From JACKAQ01 sp965227145 (lineage in GTDB: Bacteria > Calditrichota > Calditrichia > RBG-13-44-9 > J075), in NCBI GenBank assembly GCA_965227145.1, contig OZ245730.1, forward strand, positions 4,092,001 through 4,156,000: DNA of 64,000 bases, in the 5' to 3' direction. The notes beneath the pieces were generated by a model, which had not been told where the DNA came from, did no database searches, and saw nothing but the letters and a program-made list of their open reading frames with translations. Both the position numbers and the translations under genes were made by a program. Positions 42,119 to 50,862 of the stretch are shown here, piece after piece; position 1 is the first letter of the stretch, and the number at the start of each line of letters is the position of its first letter.

Positions 42119-43508
42119 CTTACACATCCTCGAAATACTCCCGATTTTACTGTATCTCGCCGCAATACTGGCGATCGGCATCCGCAAACGCGATGGCGAC
42201 AGCAGCGCCGAAAACTTTATGCTCGGCGGGCGACAGCTCACTTTTCCCGCATTCATCGCCACGTTGGTGACCACCTGGTATGGCGGAATTTTGGGCGTCG
42301 GCGAATTTACCTGGCTCTATGGCGTGTCCAATTGGATCGTTTTCGGTCTCCCCTACTACATTTTTGCGCTGATTTTTGCGTTCGTTTTCGCGCCAAAAAT
42401 CCAGTCTGCGCCGATGCTCTCCATCCCGGACCAATTTTATCACCACTTCGGAAAAACCGGCGGCGTGCTCAGCGCGATCTTCACATTTTTTATGGTGTTG
42501 CCCGCGCCATACGTGCTGATGGTCGGTTTTCTGCTGATGTGGATTACCGGCTGGAGCCTGTGGATTTGCATCGTTTTGGGTACGCTTTTTTCGATGATTT
42601 ACGTGCTGAACGGTGGATTTCACGCCGTTGTTCGCACCGATAAACTGCAGTTTTTATTAATGTTCGGTGGCTTTATTTTACTGTTCGGATATTTGGTTGG
42701 CGAAAACGGCGGCATCGGTTTTCTGGAACCAAATTTACCGGAACTACACCTCACCTGGCACGGCGGGAATTCCGTGCAGACGATACTCGTGTGGTTTTTT
42801 ATCGCCGCATGGACGTTTGTCGATCCCGGATTTCACCAACGCTGCGCCGCAGCGAAATCGCCAAAAATCGCCCGAAACGGCATTCTTGCGTCCGTCGGAT
42901 TCTGGCTCGTGTTCGATTTTCTGACCACTTCCTGCGGATTATATGCGCGGGCGCTGCTCGACGGGAGCGGTGTTTCGCCGGCGCTGTCGTTCCCGGTTTT
43001 GGGTCACGAAGTGCTGCCGCCGCTGCTCTCCGGGCTGTTTCTCACCGGATTGCTGGCAACAATTATGTCCACAGTGGACAGCTTTTCGCTGCTTTCAGCG
43101 ATCACCATCGGGCACGATTTGATCGGCAAATGGCGCAAACCCAACGGCGTTTCGCTGCTGCGCACCGGGCTGGCGATCAGCGCAATTATTTCCATCGGTT
43201 TGGCGATCGCCGTGCCGTCGGTAATCAACATCTGGCTGCTCATCGGCAATATTTTTATCCCACCGATGCTGCTGCCGTTGGTTGCCTGCTATTTTCCGGC
43301 GGCAAATCCGGGTAAATTTTGGGTGAATATCAATTTGATTGGCGCGTTTGCGGTGAGTTTCGGCTGGCTGCTTTTTTCAGCGATGGGCAGCGATTCGCTC
43401 GCAAATCTTGCATTTGCATACGATATCCCGCCGATGTATCCGGGCATGCTGTTTTCGGTGATTGTTTTTGGTTTGGGAATTTTCAGAAAGAAAAAACAGC
43501 CGTTTTAG
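42111..43508 (+). CDS. Sodium:solute symporter, candidate thiamine transporter
   Basis: Inner-membrane symporter of the SSS family, 465 residues, about 13 helices. SAENFMLGGRQLTFPAFIATLVTTWYGGILGVGEF is the family opening, and the region around TGLLATIMSTVDSFSLLSAITIGHDL holds the sodium-site residues (S/T-rich STVDS). It starts inside the end of thiN (8-base overlap), so the two are translationally coupled. In the TPP-controlled operon with an outer-membrane receptor and thiN, it is the obvious inner-membrane step. A predicted thiamine-regulated SSS transporter called ThiV has been described from comparative genomics; whether this is an orthologue is not established. Confidence 0.87.
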   Translation: MNNLHILEILPILLYLAAILAIGIRKRDGDSSAENFMLGGRQLTFPAFIATLVTTWYGGILGVGEFTWLYGVSNWIVFGLPYYIFALIFAFVFAPKIQSAPMLSIPDQFYHHFGKTGGVLSAIFTFFMVLPAPYVLMVGFLLMWITGWSLWICIVLGTLFSMIYVLNGGFHAVVRTDKLQFLLMFGGFILLFGYLVGENGGIGFLEPNLPELHLTWHGGNSVQTILVWFFIAAWTFVDPGFHQRCAAAKSPKIARNGILASVGFWLVFDFLTTSCGLYARALLDGSGVSPALSFPVLGHEVLPPLLSGLFLTGLLATIMSTVDSFSLLSAITIGHDLIGKWRKPNGVSLLRTGLAISAIISIGLAIAVPSVINIWLLIGNIFIPPMLLPLVACYFPAANPGKFWVNINLIGAFAVSFGWLLFSAMGSDSLANLAFAYDIPPMYPGMLFSVIVFGLGIFRKKKQPF

Positions 43509-43521
43509 CAAAATAAAAAGG

Positions 43522-43546
43522 GGACTCCTGCTTTCGCAGGAGTGAC
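43522..43546. repeat. 25-nt palindromic repeat, single copy
   Basis: GGACTCCTGCTTTCGCAGGAGTGAC, a member of the family at 3185-3242. It lies between the convergent symporter and regulator genes, 14 bases after the symporter stop codon, and may act as a terminator stem. Confidence 0.75.
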
Positions 43547-43598
43547 ACTAACATGATCATTTTTGTGAAAGCATAAATCTCGCTTCACGGCAATAAAG

Positions 43599-45158
43599 CT
43601 ACGGCTTTTCCAGCCCGAGTTTTTGCATTTTGTATCGCACGCTGCGTTCGGAAATGCCCAGTTCCCGCGCGGCGGCAGACTGGTTCCAGTCGTTGCGGGT
43701 GAGCGCTTCCAGCAGCATCGTTTTTTCGTATGCCTCTTTGCGTACTTTTATGTCTGGTGCGTTGGCATCCGGATCGCCGAAACGGGTCGGCACATCCACC
43801 GGACGAATTTCGTTGGGCAGCAATTCCACCGGCAGAAGATCGTGCGGCTCATCTGCCAAAATCACCATTCGTTCCAGAATATTTTCCAGCTCCCGCACAT
43901 TTCCCGGCCATTGGTACGCCTCCAAATGCGCCAGCGTATCCGGCTTAAATCCTTTGATGGATTTGTTGTGCCGTTTGGCCAATTTTTCCAAAAAATGATC
44001 GGCGAGAATGGGCACATCGCCTTTGCGATCCTTCAGCGGTGGCAATTTGATGGCGACCACATTCAGCCGGTAAAATAAATCCTGCCGGAATTCACCGGAT
44101 TTTATTTTGTCCGCCAGCTCGCTGCTGCCGGCGGAAATGATCCGCACATCCACTTTTTTGGTTTGAGTGCTGCCAAGCGGACGAATTTCGCTTTCCTGAA
44201 TGGCGCGCAAAAATTTGCTCTGTACTTCCAATGGCATGTTGGCAATTTCGTCCAGAAACAGCGTGCCGCCGTTGGCGACTTCGAACAGCCCTTTTTTATC
44301 GCGGATGGCACCGGTGAATGCGCCTTTCAGATAGCCGAACAGCTCGCCTTCCAGCAAATTTGCCGGAAGCGCACCGCAGTCGATCGCCACAAACGGTTTG
44401 GTGGCACGCGGACCGTTGTAATGAATCACTTTGGCAATCAGCTCTTTTCCCGTACCGCTTTCTCCCTCGATGATCACGCGCGCATCGGTCGGAACGACCC
44501 GTTCCAGCAGCGCAAAAACAGAGCGCATTTGCGGGCTGCTACCGATAATCCCGTGATAATCGTAGCGCTCCTGCACTTCCTGACGCAGCCGCAACGTTTC
44601 GTTAAAAATCTCGTCGTGAAAACGGGCGTTGTGGATGAACTGCCCGAAGATAGTTGCCAAAACCGTTAGCAGCCGCAATTCGCGTTCGGCAAATGGTTGT
44701 CCATTTTGGCGAATAAGATTGAGCACACCAATAATTTCCCCGCCGGTTTTCAGCGGAACGCTGAGCACGGAGCTGATACTTCGGTATTTGTCTTTTATAA
44801 ATTTATCGCCGATAAGCTCTGCAATATTGTCAGATAAATACGATTGATTGTGTTTCGTCACCCAGCCGCCGAGCAACATATTCAAAAAATGATCCAGCTT
44901 CACATCCGCATTTTCCGCGCGGCGAATGAGCGTTTTGGCTTCACTTTCTCCGGCGGGATCGAACAGCAAAATTGCCCCCTGATCCGCCGCACACAGTTGC
45001 AATGCCTCGTTAGTGATGTGCTCGATCAGCTCATTCACATTCAGCGATGAGCTGACTGCTTCCAACACGCGATAAACTTTTTCGTAATCCTGAACCTGTT
45101 CGCGGAGCAGCTGATTTTCATGGGTCAATTGATCAATTTTTTGTTCGCTCGATGGCAT
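43599..45158 (-). CDS. Sigma-54-dependent regulator with GAF sensor domain (NifA/FhlA-like)
   Basis: 519 residues from ATG 45158; the frame is open to a TTG four codons upstream, but GGAA stands better for the ATG. Order: a short coiled coil (1-40), a GAF domain (about 40-180), an AAA+ domain with Walker A GESGTGKE, the full GAFTGA sigma-54 loop, GGTLFLDEIANMP Walker B, and a C-terminal Fis-type HTH (NQSAAARELGISERSVRYKMQKLGL). There is no receiver domain, so it answers to a ligand or redox state sensed by GAF rather than to a kinase. No partner or clear target gene is adjacent. Confidence 0.92.
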   Translation of the reverse strand: MPSSEQKIDQLTHENQLLREQVQDYEKVYRVLEAVSSSLNVNELIEHITNEALQLCAADQGAILLFDPAGESEAKTLIRRAENADVKLDHFLNMLLGGWVTKHNQSYLSDNIAELIGDKFIKDKYRSISSVLSVPLKTGGEIIGVLNLIRQNGQPFAERELRLLTVLATIFGQFIHNARFHDEIFNETLRLRQEVQERYDYHGIIGSSPQMRSVFALLERVVPTDARVIIEGESGTGKELIAKVIHYNGPRATKPFVAIDCGALPANLLEGELFGYLKGAFTGAIRDKKGLFEVANGGTLFLDEIANMPLEVQSKFLRAIQESEIRPLGSTQTKKVDVRIISAGSSELADKIKSGEFRQDLFYRLNVVAIKLPPLKDRKGDVPILADHFLEKLAKRHNKSIKGFKPDTLAHLEAYQWPGNVRELENILERMVILADEPHDLLPVELLPNEIRPVDVPTRFGDPDANAPDIKVRKEAYEKTMLLEALTRNDWNQSAAARELGISERSVRYKMQKLGLEKP

Positions 45159-45542
45159 TTTTGTTTCCAATTTTATTTGAATTCGTCATTTTTGTCGAAT
45201 CTACAAAAAAATATCGACAAATGCATTAGCAAACCCCAAAAATCCCGCATCGCAGAATTTTCGCCCTAAGCAACATTTTAATGTGATATGCGCCGTAAAT
45301 CACGATAATTTTTCTGCATGGCATGTAAGTTGGTTTGTATTTGGGGAGCGAGTTATCCTTTGTGATAATAAACCTGTCATTGCTGCGTATGCAGGAATCT
45401 CAAGGCACAGCAATGATAATCTGTCAGCGACACAATTAAGTTGGTTTTTATCGGCAATAAAGATATTTCGTATCTATTTTTAATTCTGCGCGTTAAATAC
45501 TAAATGGCGTTTTCAACTTAAGATTTAAAGGAGGCAAATGTG
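45159..45542. other. Intergenic region between two divergent genes
   Basis: 384 bases holding one palindromic repeat (45376-45400). A sequence at 45319-45333 resembles a -24/-12 promoter but has TTGG instead of TTGC. No gene is visible. Confidence 0.5.
45376..45400. repeat. 25-nt palindromic repeat, single copy (reverse orientation)
   Basis: GTCATTGCTGCGTATGCAGGAATCT, a slightly diverged member of the family at 3185-3242, upstream of the DUF4097 lipoprotein gene. Confidence 0.7.
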
Positions 45543-46415
45543 ATGCACCAGAATCAACGCATTTCTGTCTCGAAGCTGTTGGTTTTCGCCGTTGCAATTT
45601 TGTTTTTTGCCGCTTCCGGCTGCGATCACGATCCGATTTACGGTGACAACTACGGCCGACGTTACACCGCAAGTGAAGATTTTTCCTTCGACCTTTCTGC
45701 AACAGAATATTTATCCCTCAAAGTGGTTGGATTAAATGGCGACATTGAAATTATCGGCGATCCGCAGTTGACCGGGCAATGCCTGCTCTCGGGCGAAAAA
45801 CAGGTTGAATCCGACAGCCGCGGCGATGCGCTTCGTGAATTGGATCATTTACAGGTGAAGATTGTCCGGGAAGCGAGCCAATTGGTTATTCAAACCGATC
45901 AGCCGGAAAGCTCCCGCGGGCGCGAATACATCGTAAATTATGTGGTGCGAATTCCCGTAAATTGGACGACAGAAGTTGAATTGCTGAACGGCAATATTTC
46001 CATTTCGGATATGACGAATGCCGTCCGCGCGGCTCACAGCAACGGCAATATCACCATTTCGAACATTGAACATGATGTTGCGGCAGATTTGGTCAACGGC
46101 AACATCACGCTGGAAAATGTTAACGGAAACGTGGAAACAGCGTTGGTAAACGGCAATATTTCCGCAGAAGTTATTTTGACCGACGAAGAAATTTGCATTT
46201 TACACGCTGTAAACGGCACAATTTCGTTGCGAATTCCCGGTGGAACATCTGCGGAGCTGAATGCCGGTACAACCAACGGCACTATCCGGCTGGCTAATTT
46301 GCTGTTGGAAAATGCGAATTTCGGGGAGCATTCGGTCACCGGCATTTTGAATGGCGGCGCGGGAAAAATTCACTTGCAAACCGTCAACGGATCGATTGTT
46401 ATAACCGGATTTTGA
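45543..46415 (+). CDS. DUF4097-like lipoprotein with beta-helix repeats
   Basis: 290 residues. GGAGG eight bases before ATG 45543 supports the start (GTG three bases earlier also fits). The signal ends in lipobox AASGC, so the protein is lipid-anchored outside the inner membrane. From about residue 145 on it is built of short strands carrying NGNI/NGTI turns, for example LLNGNISISD, SNGNITISN, LVNGNITLEN, LVNGNISAEV, HAVNGTISLR, TTNGTIRLAN and TVNGSIVITG. That is the pattern of DUF4097 and of the head domain of putative auto-transporter adhesins, which stack as a right-handed beta helix. It may be a surface or periplasmic structural or sensing protein; its ligand is unknown. Confidence 0.8.
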   Translation: MHQNQRISVSKLLVFAVAILFFAASGCDHDPIYGDNYGRRYTASEDFSFDLSATEYLSLKVVGLNGDIEIIGDPQLTGQCLLSGEKQVESDSRGDALRELDHLQVKIVREASQLVIQTDQPESSRGREYIVNYVVRIPVNWTTEVELLNGNISISDMTNAVRAAHSNGNITISNIEHDVAADLVNGNITLENVNGNVETALVNGNISAEVILTDEEICILHAVNGTISLRIPGGTSAELNAGTTNGTIRLANLLLENANFGEHSVTGILNGGAGKIHLQTVNGSIVITGF

Positions 46416-46466
46416 TCCCTCATAAAATTGAAAAAGAAATCCATTCCGCACTTTTACAATTCCCGG

Positions 46467-46511
46467 AACGCGCTTATATTTGCCAATGAGCAATAAAAGC
46501 GCGTTTTTTTT
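46467..46511 (+). terminator. Probable terminator after the DUF4097 gene
   Basis: Nine-bp stem AACGCGCTT (46467-46475) and AAGCGCGTT (46497-46505) with a 21-base loop and a run of T residues. It lies 51 bases after the lipoprotein stop codon and 49 before the next gene. Confidence 0.7.
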
Positions 46512-46559
46512 CGCGCATAAATTGAAGAAAAACAACCATCAACGTTGGAGCAAATAATC

Positions 46560-47357
46560 ATGAAAGTGGGATATTTCCAGTTCCGCCCCCGTTTCGGCAA
46601 CATTCAGCACAACCTGAAAACCGTTGTAAATGCCCTAAAATCTGTGGAAGCAGATTTGATTGTGTTGCCGGAATTACCGTTTTCCGGCTACCATTTCCGG
46701 GATCGTGCGGAAACCCTGACGCTATCGGAAAACCCACAACAATCGCCAACGGTTGCCACGTTGATCGACCTTTGCCGCAGCCGCAATTTGCACATCGTAA
46801 CCGGATTTGCGGAAAAACAGGCGGATAAATGCTTCAACAGCGCCCTGCTGATCGGTCCGGAAGGCTTGCTGCACACCTATCGGAAAATTCATTTGTTCAG
46901 TGGGGAAAAAAATTGTTTTGATCCCGGGGACACGCCGTTATCGGTGCAAAACGTGCGCGGCGCAACCATCGGCATTATGGTTTGTTTCGACTGGATTTTC
47001 CCGGAAGTTACCCGAACGCTGGCGGTTTTGGGCGCGGATATTATTTGCCACCCTTCAAATCTGGTGTTGGCATATTGCCAGCAAACTATGCTATCGCGTT
47101 GTTTGGAAAACAATATTTTTGCAATCACCTGCAACCGTTTCGGGAAAGACACCCGCCCTCACGGTGAATTGCATTTTACCGGAAAAAGCCAGATTGTCGC
47201 GCCAAAAGGCGTATTGCTGAACCGCGCGCCATCTCAAAAAACAACATTGTTTGTCACAGAAATAAACCCTGAAATGGCACGTCAAAAGTCCATCACCGCA
47301 ACCAACGATATAATTGGCGACCGTCGCCCGGAGTTTTATGAACCGCTGACATCGTGA
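46560..47357 (+). CDS. Carbon-nitrogen hydrolase (nitrilase superfamily amidase)
   Basis: Cytoplasmic amidase of 265 residues. The catalytic triad is complete: E38 in VLPELPFSGY, K109 in YRKIHLF, and C142 in MVCFDWIFPE. These lie in the order and spacing of the family. The start at 46560 is supported by GGAG nine bases upstream. Members hydrolyse small amides such as omega-amides or N-carbamoyl compounds; GWIFPE-like FDWIFPEV resembles the amidase branch, but the substrate cannot be fixed. Its last 22 bases overlap the end of the convergent gene on the other strand. Confidence 0.9.
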   Translation: MKVGYFQFRPRFGNIQHNLKTVVNALKSVEADLIVLPELPFSGYHFRDRAETLTLSENPQQSPTVATLIDLCRSRNLHIVTGFAEKQADKCFNSALLIGPEGLLHTYRKIHLFSGEKNCFDPGDTPLSVQNVRGATIGIMVCFDWIFPEVTRTLAVLGADIICHPSNLVLAYCQQTMLSRCLENNIFAITCNRFGKDTRPHGELHFTGKSQIVAPKGVLLNRAPSQKTTLFVTEINPEMARQKSITATNDIIGDRRPEFYEPLTS

Positions 47358-48367
47358 CGCACCACGATTTTCCCGAATTGCTCACCGGATGCCATGCGCC
47401 GGAACGCATCGGGATAATCCTGCCAATCGAACGGGCCGTCAACCAGCGGATGAATGTGGTGCTTTTCAAAAAAATGCACCATATCGGCGAAATCTGTTTG
47501 GGTGCCCATTGTGGTGCCCTGCACGGTCAACTGTTTCCAGAAAATTTTGCGCAAATTGATGCCCGGCGGATTCCCGGCAGTCGCCCCGAAAAACACGATT
47601 TTGCCACCCGGATTCACAATATTTAACAGATTGTCAAACCCTTCGCCACCGGCGCTATCGATTATCAGATCTACCCCATTTTCACCGGCAGCAGCACTAA
47701 TTTTTTCAGCCCAATCGTCACTGCGATAGTTTGCGCCGCCGATTGCTCCGGCTGATTTTGCCCGCTCAATTTTTTCATCACTGCCGGATGTAACCAGCAC
47801 TATTGCACCGGCTGCAACCGCCATCAGCAACATCAGCGAAGCAACACCGCCGCCGATACCGGTGATGAGCACGGTTTGCCCGGCTTGCAAATTGCCCTGA
47901 GTGAACAGCGCCCGGTATCCGGTCAGCCCCGCCAACGGGATGGCCGCGGCTTCAGCGAAGCTGAGATAATCCGGTTTTGGCACAATATTTCCCAACGGCA
48001 CACACACAAATTCCGCCTGAACGCCGTTATCCGGCAATCCCAAAATGCGAAATTTTTTCTGCTGCGCCCGCGGATTATCGCCCCAGTTGAGCGACGGATT
48101 GATAATAACCGGTTTGTGGAGCCAATTTTCCGGCACGTTTTCGCCCAATTCGTAAACGGTTCCGGCGCCGTCCGAGCCCAAAATAATTGGCGTTTTGATG
48201 CCGGCATACAATCCCTGAGTAATCCAGACATCCCGGTGATTGAGTGCCGAGGCTTCAATTTTAACGACAACATCGCCAGCCGCCGGTTTGGGATAATCAA
48301 CTGACCGGAAAGCCAGCGCAGCGATGCCATCAGGTTTTTCGAAAACAAGTGCATTCATTTTTTCCAC
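47336..48367 (-). CDS. Zinc-independent medium-chain dehydrogenase (quinone oxidoreductase-like)
   Basis: 343 residues, MDR family. ALNHRDVWITQGLYAG and LGSDGAGTVYELG are the catalytic-domain blocks, and the NAD(P) Rossmann loop is TGIGGGVASLMLLMAV, followed by GANYRSDDW and GKIVFFGATAG. The usual zinc-binding cysteines are absent, as in quinone oxidoreductase and enoyl reductase members. GTG at 48367 follows GAGG by six bases, a better context than the ATG three codons on. The 3' end overlaps the convergent amidase gene. Substrate unknown. Confidence 0.88.
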   Translation of the reverse strand: MEKMNALVFEKPDGIAALAFRSVDYPKPAAGDVVVKIEASALNHRDVWITQGLYAGIKTPIILGSDGAGTVYELGENVPENWLHKPVIINPSLNWGDNPRAQQKKFRILGLPDNGVQAEFVCVPLGNIVPKPDYLSFAEAAAIPLAGLTGYRALFTQGNLQAGQTVLITGIGGGVASLMLLMAVAAGAIVLVTSGSDEKIERAKSAGAIGGANYRSDDWAEKISAAAGENGVDLIIDSAGGEGFDNLLNIVNPGGKIVFFGATAGNPPGINLRKIFWKQLTVQGTTMGTQTDFADMVHFFEKHHIHPLVDGPFDWQDYPDAFRRMASGEQFGKIVVRHDVSGS

Positions 48368-48383
48368 GATTCACCTCGTAATT

Positions 48384-49226
48384 TTAACAATAAACCATTC
48401 CTTCAAGTCCATATTTTTCAACAGCTTCCGGCTGAAAATTTATAATTTTCCGGAGATTATTCCATACGATATATGCGCAGAGCAGACTGTCCAGCGCATC
48501 GCCTTTCGCATCGGTAAACACCCGCTCACGAATATTCGGATCAGCAATTTTGATGTCATTTTGCTCAATTATCGTTCCAAAAATCAACCGGCGATGTGCA
48601 TTTTCACGCTCAGCATTGGCTTTGTATGGCGCGTATATTTTCATTTTTTTGAGCAGCGATGCCGGGCAGCATTCCAGCAAAACCGGCAGATCACCCGCAA
48701 GTTGCTGCATGGGCAGCACCCACGCGGCGTTATTTTTTACCAATGGCGAAAGCACGTCGCGAATGCCGTAATAGGTTTGGCGATACATCCGCAAATTATA
48801 AGGTGAAAACGGCGTTTGTGTTTCCAGATCGGTCAACCGTTTCACTTCCGAGCCGGGAAAAACATCGCGGCAGTGGTTCCGGAATTGATCCGCCGATGCA
48901 AATTTCTCCGGAAAATTGGCAGCAAATTGGCACCATGTCGGTTCGGGAAACATGCCGAGCGGAATGCCGAATGCAAAATCCAGCCCAAAAATGGCATTTT
49001 TTTGATCCGCGATAAACCGGCAAAGCGCCGGTAAAATGTGCGCTCTTTTTGGCGAACAATTCAGAAAATTTGCCGCGCTGTTGCAACTTTGGATGTTGAG
49101 CGTTTCTCCGTCAACAATTGCTTCCGTAATCCAGATGGCATTTCCGGCGAGCGCAGCGCCGCTAAAATCGATCCCGTAAATTTGAAACGGTAATTGTTTA
49201 GAATCAGACACAATGCGATCTGCCAT
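48384..49226 (-). CDS. DUF429-like protein
   Basis: 280 residues, cytoplasmic. The N-terminal IYGIDFSGAALAGNAIWI strand with its acidic residue, GLDFAFGIPLG further on, and the C-terminal DAKGDALDSLLCAYIVW stretch (two more aspartates) fit DUF429, a family thought to adopt an RNase H-like fold with a metal site. Function is not known. The gene ends 16 bases before the dehydrogenase gene on the same strand, so they may share a transcript. The start has no obvious ribosome binding site. Confidence 0.65.
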   Translation of the reverse strand: MADRIVSDSKQLPFQIYGIDFSGAALAGNAIWITEAIVDGETLNIQSCNSAANFLNCSPKRAHILPALCRFIADQKNAIFGLDFAFGIPLGMFPEPTWCQFAANFPEKFASADQFRNHCRDVFPGSEVKRLTDLETQTPFSPYNLRMYRQTYYGIRDVLSPLVKNNAAWVLPMQQLAGDLPVLLECCPASLLKKMKIYAPYKANAERENAHRRLIFGTIIEQNDIKIADPNIRERVFTDAKGDALDSLLCAYIVWNNLRKIINFQPEAVEKYGLEGMVYC

Positions 49227-49261
49227 TTGAGCAATTGTTTTCGTTAATCATTTAAAAACAG

Positions 49262-50710
49262 TTATTTAACCAGCGTCAATTTACGGGTTTGGCTGTGCTG
49301 GCTATCAATAGTCAATCGATAAAAATAGCTGCCGCCGGCAACCGCTTCATTCCGGAAATTGACACCGTTCCAATTAACCGAGTGATTTCCCGGTAAAAGC
49401 TGCGACCAGTTCCAGTTGATTACTTCCCGTCCGTTAGCATCCAGGATTGCCAATTTTACGGACGCATTCTGCGTTAATTCAAACGGAATTGTTGTTGAGG
49501 GATTGAAGGGATTGGGAAAATTTTGCTGAAGCCTGAACCCCTGCGGCAGCGACGGTTCCGGCGTTACCCCGTTCGGGTTTGCGTTAAAGCGGTAAATTCT
49601 CCCGTTGAATGCGCAAAGATACAACTCGCGCGATTCGTCAACACCAAAACTGGAAATAAACAAATTCGTATCATCATACAAAGCGTTTGTGGCAGGCGCG
49701 CTCCCATCATAATTGAGCAGCCAAATTCGCCCACTGACATAATCTGCATAAACGTAACTGCCGACCCATTCCTCAATTTCGCTGCCGCGATAGACATATC
49801 CGCCGGAGATTGACTGTCCCAAACTGTGCGTATATTGCCAAATAGGGAGTTTTAGACCAGTTGTGTCGCAATTGATGGGATTGTAACACTGGTCGCCTTC
49901 CATGAGTCGCCAGCCATAATTTTTGCCGTTTTCGATAATATCTACTTCCTCAATTTGATTTTGACCAACTTCACCAGCCCACAGCCAGCCGGTTTCCGGA
50001 TCAAAACTGATGCGCCAGGGATTGCGCAATCCGTAGGCAAAAATTTCTTCGCGCCAGCCGCTGCTGTTTCCTTTGAACGGGTTATCTTCTGGAATTGCAT
50101 AGTTTTTGCCGCCATCAGTGCTGTCCACATCGATTCGCAAAATAGACCCCAACAGCGTCGAACGGTTTTGCCCGTTGTTCAACGGATCGCCACCGGAGCC
50201 GCCGTCACCGGCAGTAATGTAGAGGTAGCCATCGACAGGACTGAAAGCCAAAGCACCGGCATTGTGGTTTTCGAACGGTTTGTCAATTTCCAGCAGCACC
50301 AACTCGCTGTTGGGATCGGCTATATTTGGGTCGTTTGGCGAAATGGTGTACCGCGCAATCACGCTGCGGTTGGGACTGTTTGCCGTATAATTGACGTAAA
50401 AATAGGCGCTGTCCGGAAAATCCGGGTGAAATGCCAGCCCCAGCAATCCTTCCTCGTTGCCGGAATCATCCACTTCATTACGGATATCCAAAAAAATTGC
50501 CGCGGTCGCAACAGCCGGATCGTTGGGAAAAACGCGGATAATTCCCGATTGTTCGACCACAAAAATGCGATCAGTGCCATCACCGGCATTCTGCAAATCG
50601 ACCGGACGGCTGAAGCTGAGATTCGGAAACGCCACATCCAGCGTAACCTGGCTGAACATATCCATCGAAACTAACATAAATAATATCAATATTTTGGAGA
50701 TTGTTTTCAT
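49262..50710 (-). CDS. PQQ-dependent sugar dehydrogenase-like protein with T9SS sorting domain
   Basis: Secreted protein of 482 residues with a signal peptide (to about residue 20). Residues about 25-380 form a six-bladed propeller of the glucose/sorbosone dehydrogenase type: RIFVVEQSGIIRVF, EEGLLGLAFHPDF, GDGGSGGDPLNNGQ, GLRNPWRISFDPETGWLWAGEVGQN and GGYVYRG are the family blocks. In true enzymes these surround PQQ and calcium. The last 80 residues hold the T9SS type A sorting domain (QNFPNPFNPSTTIPFEL, then SGGSYFYRL-type end), so the protein is exported through the outer membrane and kept at or shed from the cell surface. Whether it binds PQQ is not certain. Confidence 0.9.
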   Translation of the reverse strand: MKTISKILILFMLVSMDMFSQVTLDVAFPNLSFSRPVDLQNAGDGTDRIFVVEQSGIIRVFPNDPAVATAAIFLDIRNEVDDSGNEEGLLGLAFHPDFPDSAYFYVNYTANSPNRSVIARYTISPNDPNIADPNSELVLLEIDKPFENHNAGALAFSPVDGYLYITAGDGGSGGDPLNNGQNRSTLLGSILRIDVDSTDGGKNYAIPEDNPFKGNSSGWREEIFAYGLRNPWRISFDPETGWLWAGEVGQNQIEEVDIIENGKNYGWRLMEGDQCYNPINCDTTGLKLPIWQYTHSLGQSISGGYVYRGSEIEEWVGSYVYADYVSGRIWLLNYDGSAPATNALYDDTNLFISSFGVDESRELYLCAFNGRIYRFNANPNGVTPEPSLPQGFRLQQNFPNPFNPSTTIPFELTQNASVKLAILDANGREVINWNWSQLLPGNHSVNWNGVNFRNEAVAGGSYFYRLTIDSQHSQTRKLTLVK

Positions 50711-50862
50711 AAAATTCCTCAGTTGAATGAGTTATGATTGATACAGGCAGTTTATTAAAATGCGGCAAATTGCGGCGTTTTTCAAGAAATTATTTTTTCA
50801 GCCGGATTTTGAATCTAATTTTCGCCGGATGAAAATTTATGAATTTTATGAAAAGGAAAACG

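Noticed and set aside
45319..45333. A second -24/-12-like promoter, TGGCAT-GTAAG-TTGG
   Set aside because: The -12 element lacks the invariant GC and it is over 200 bases from the next gene; probably chance.
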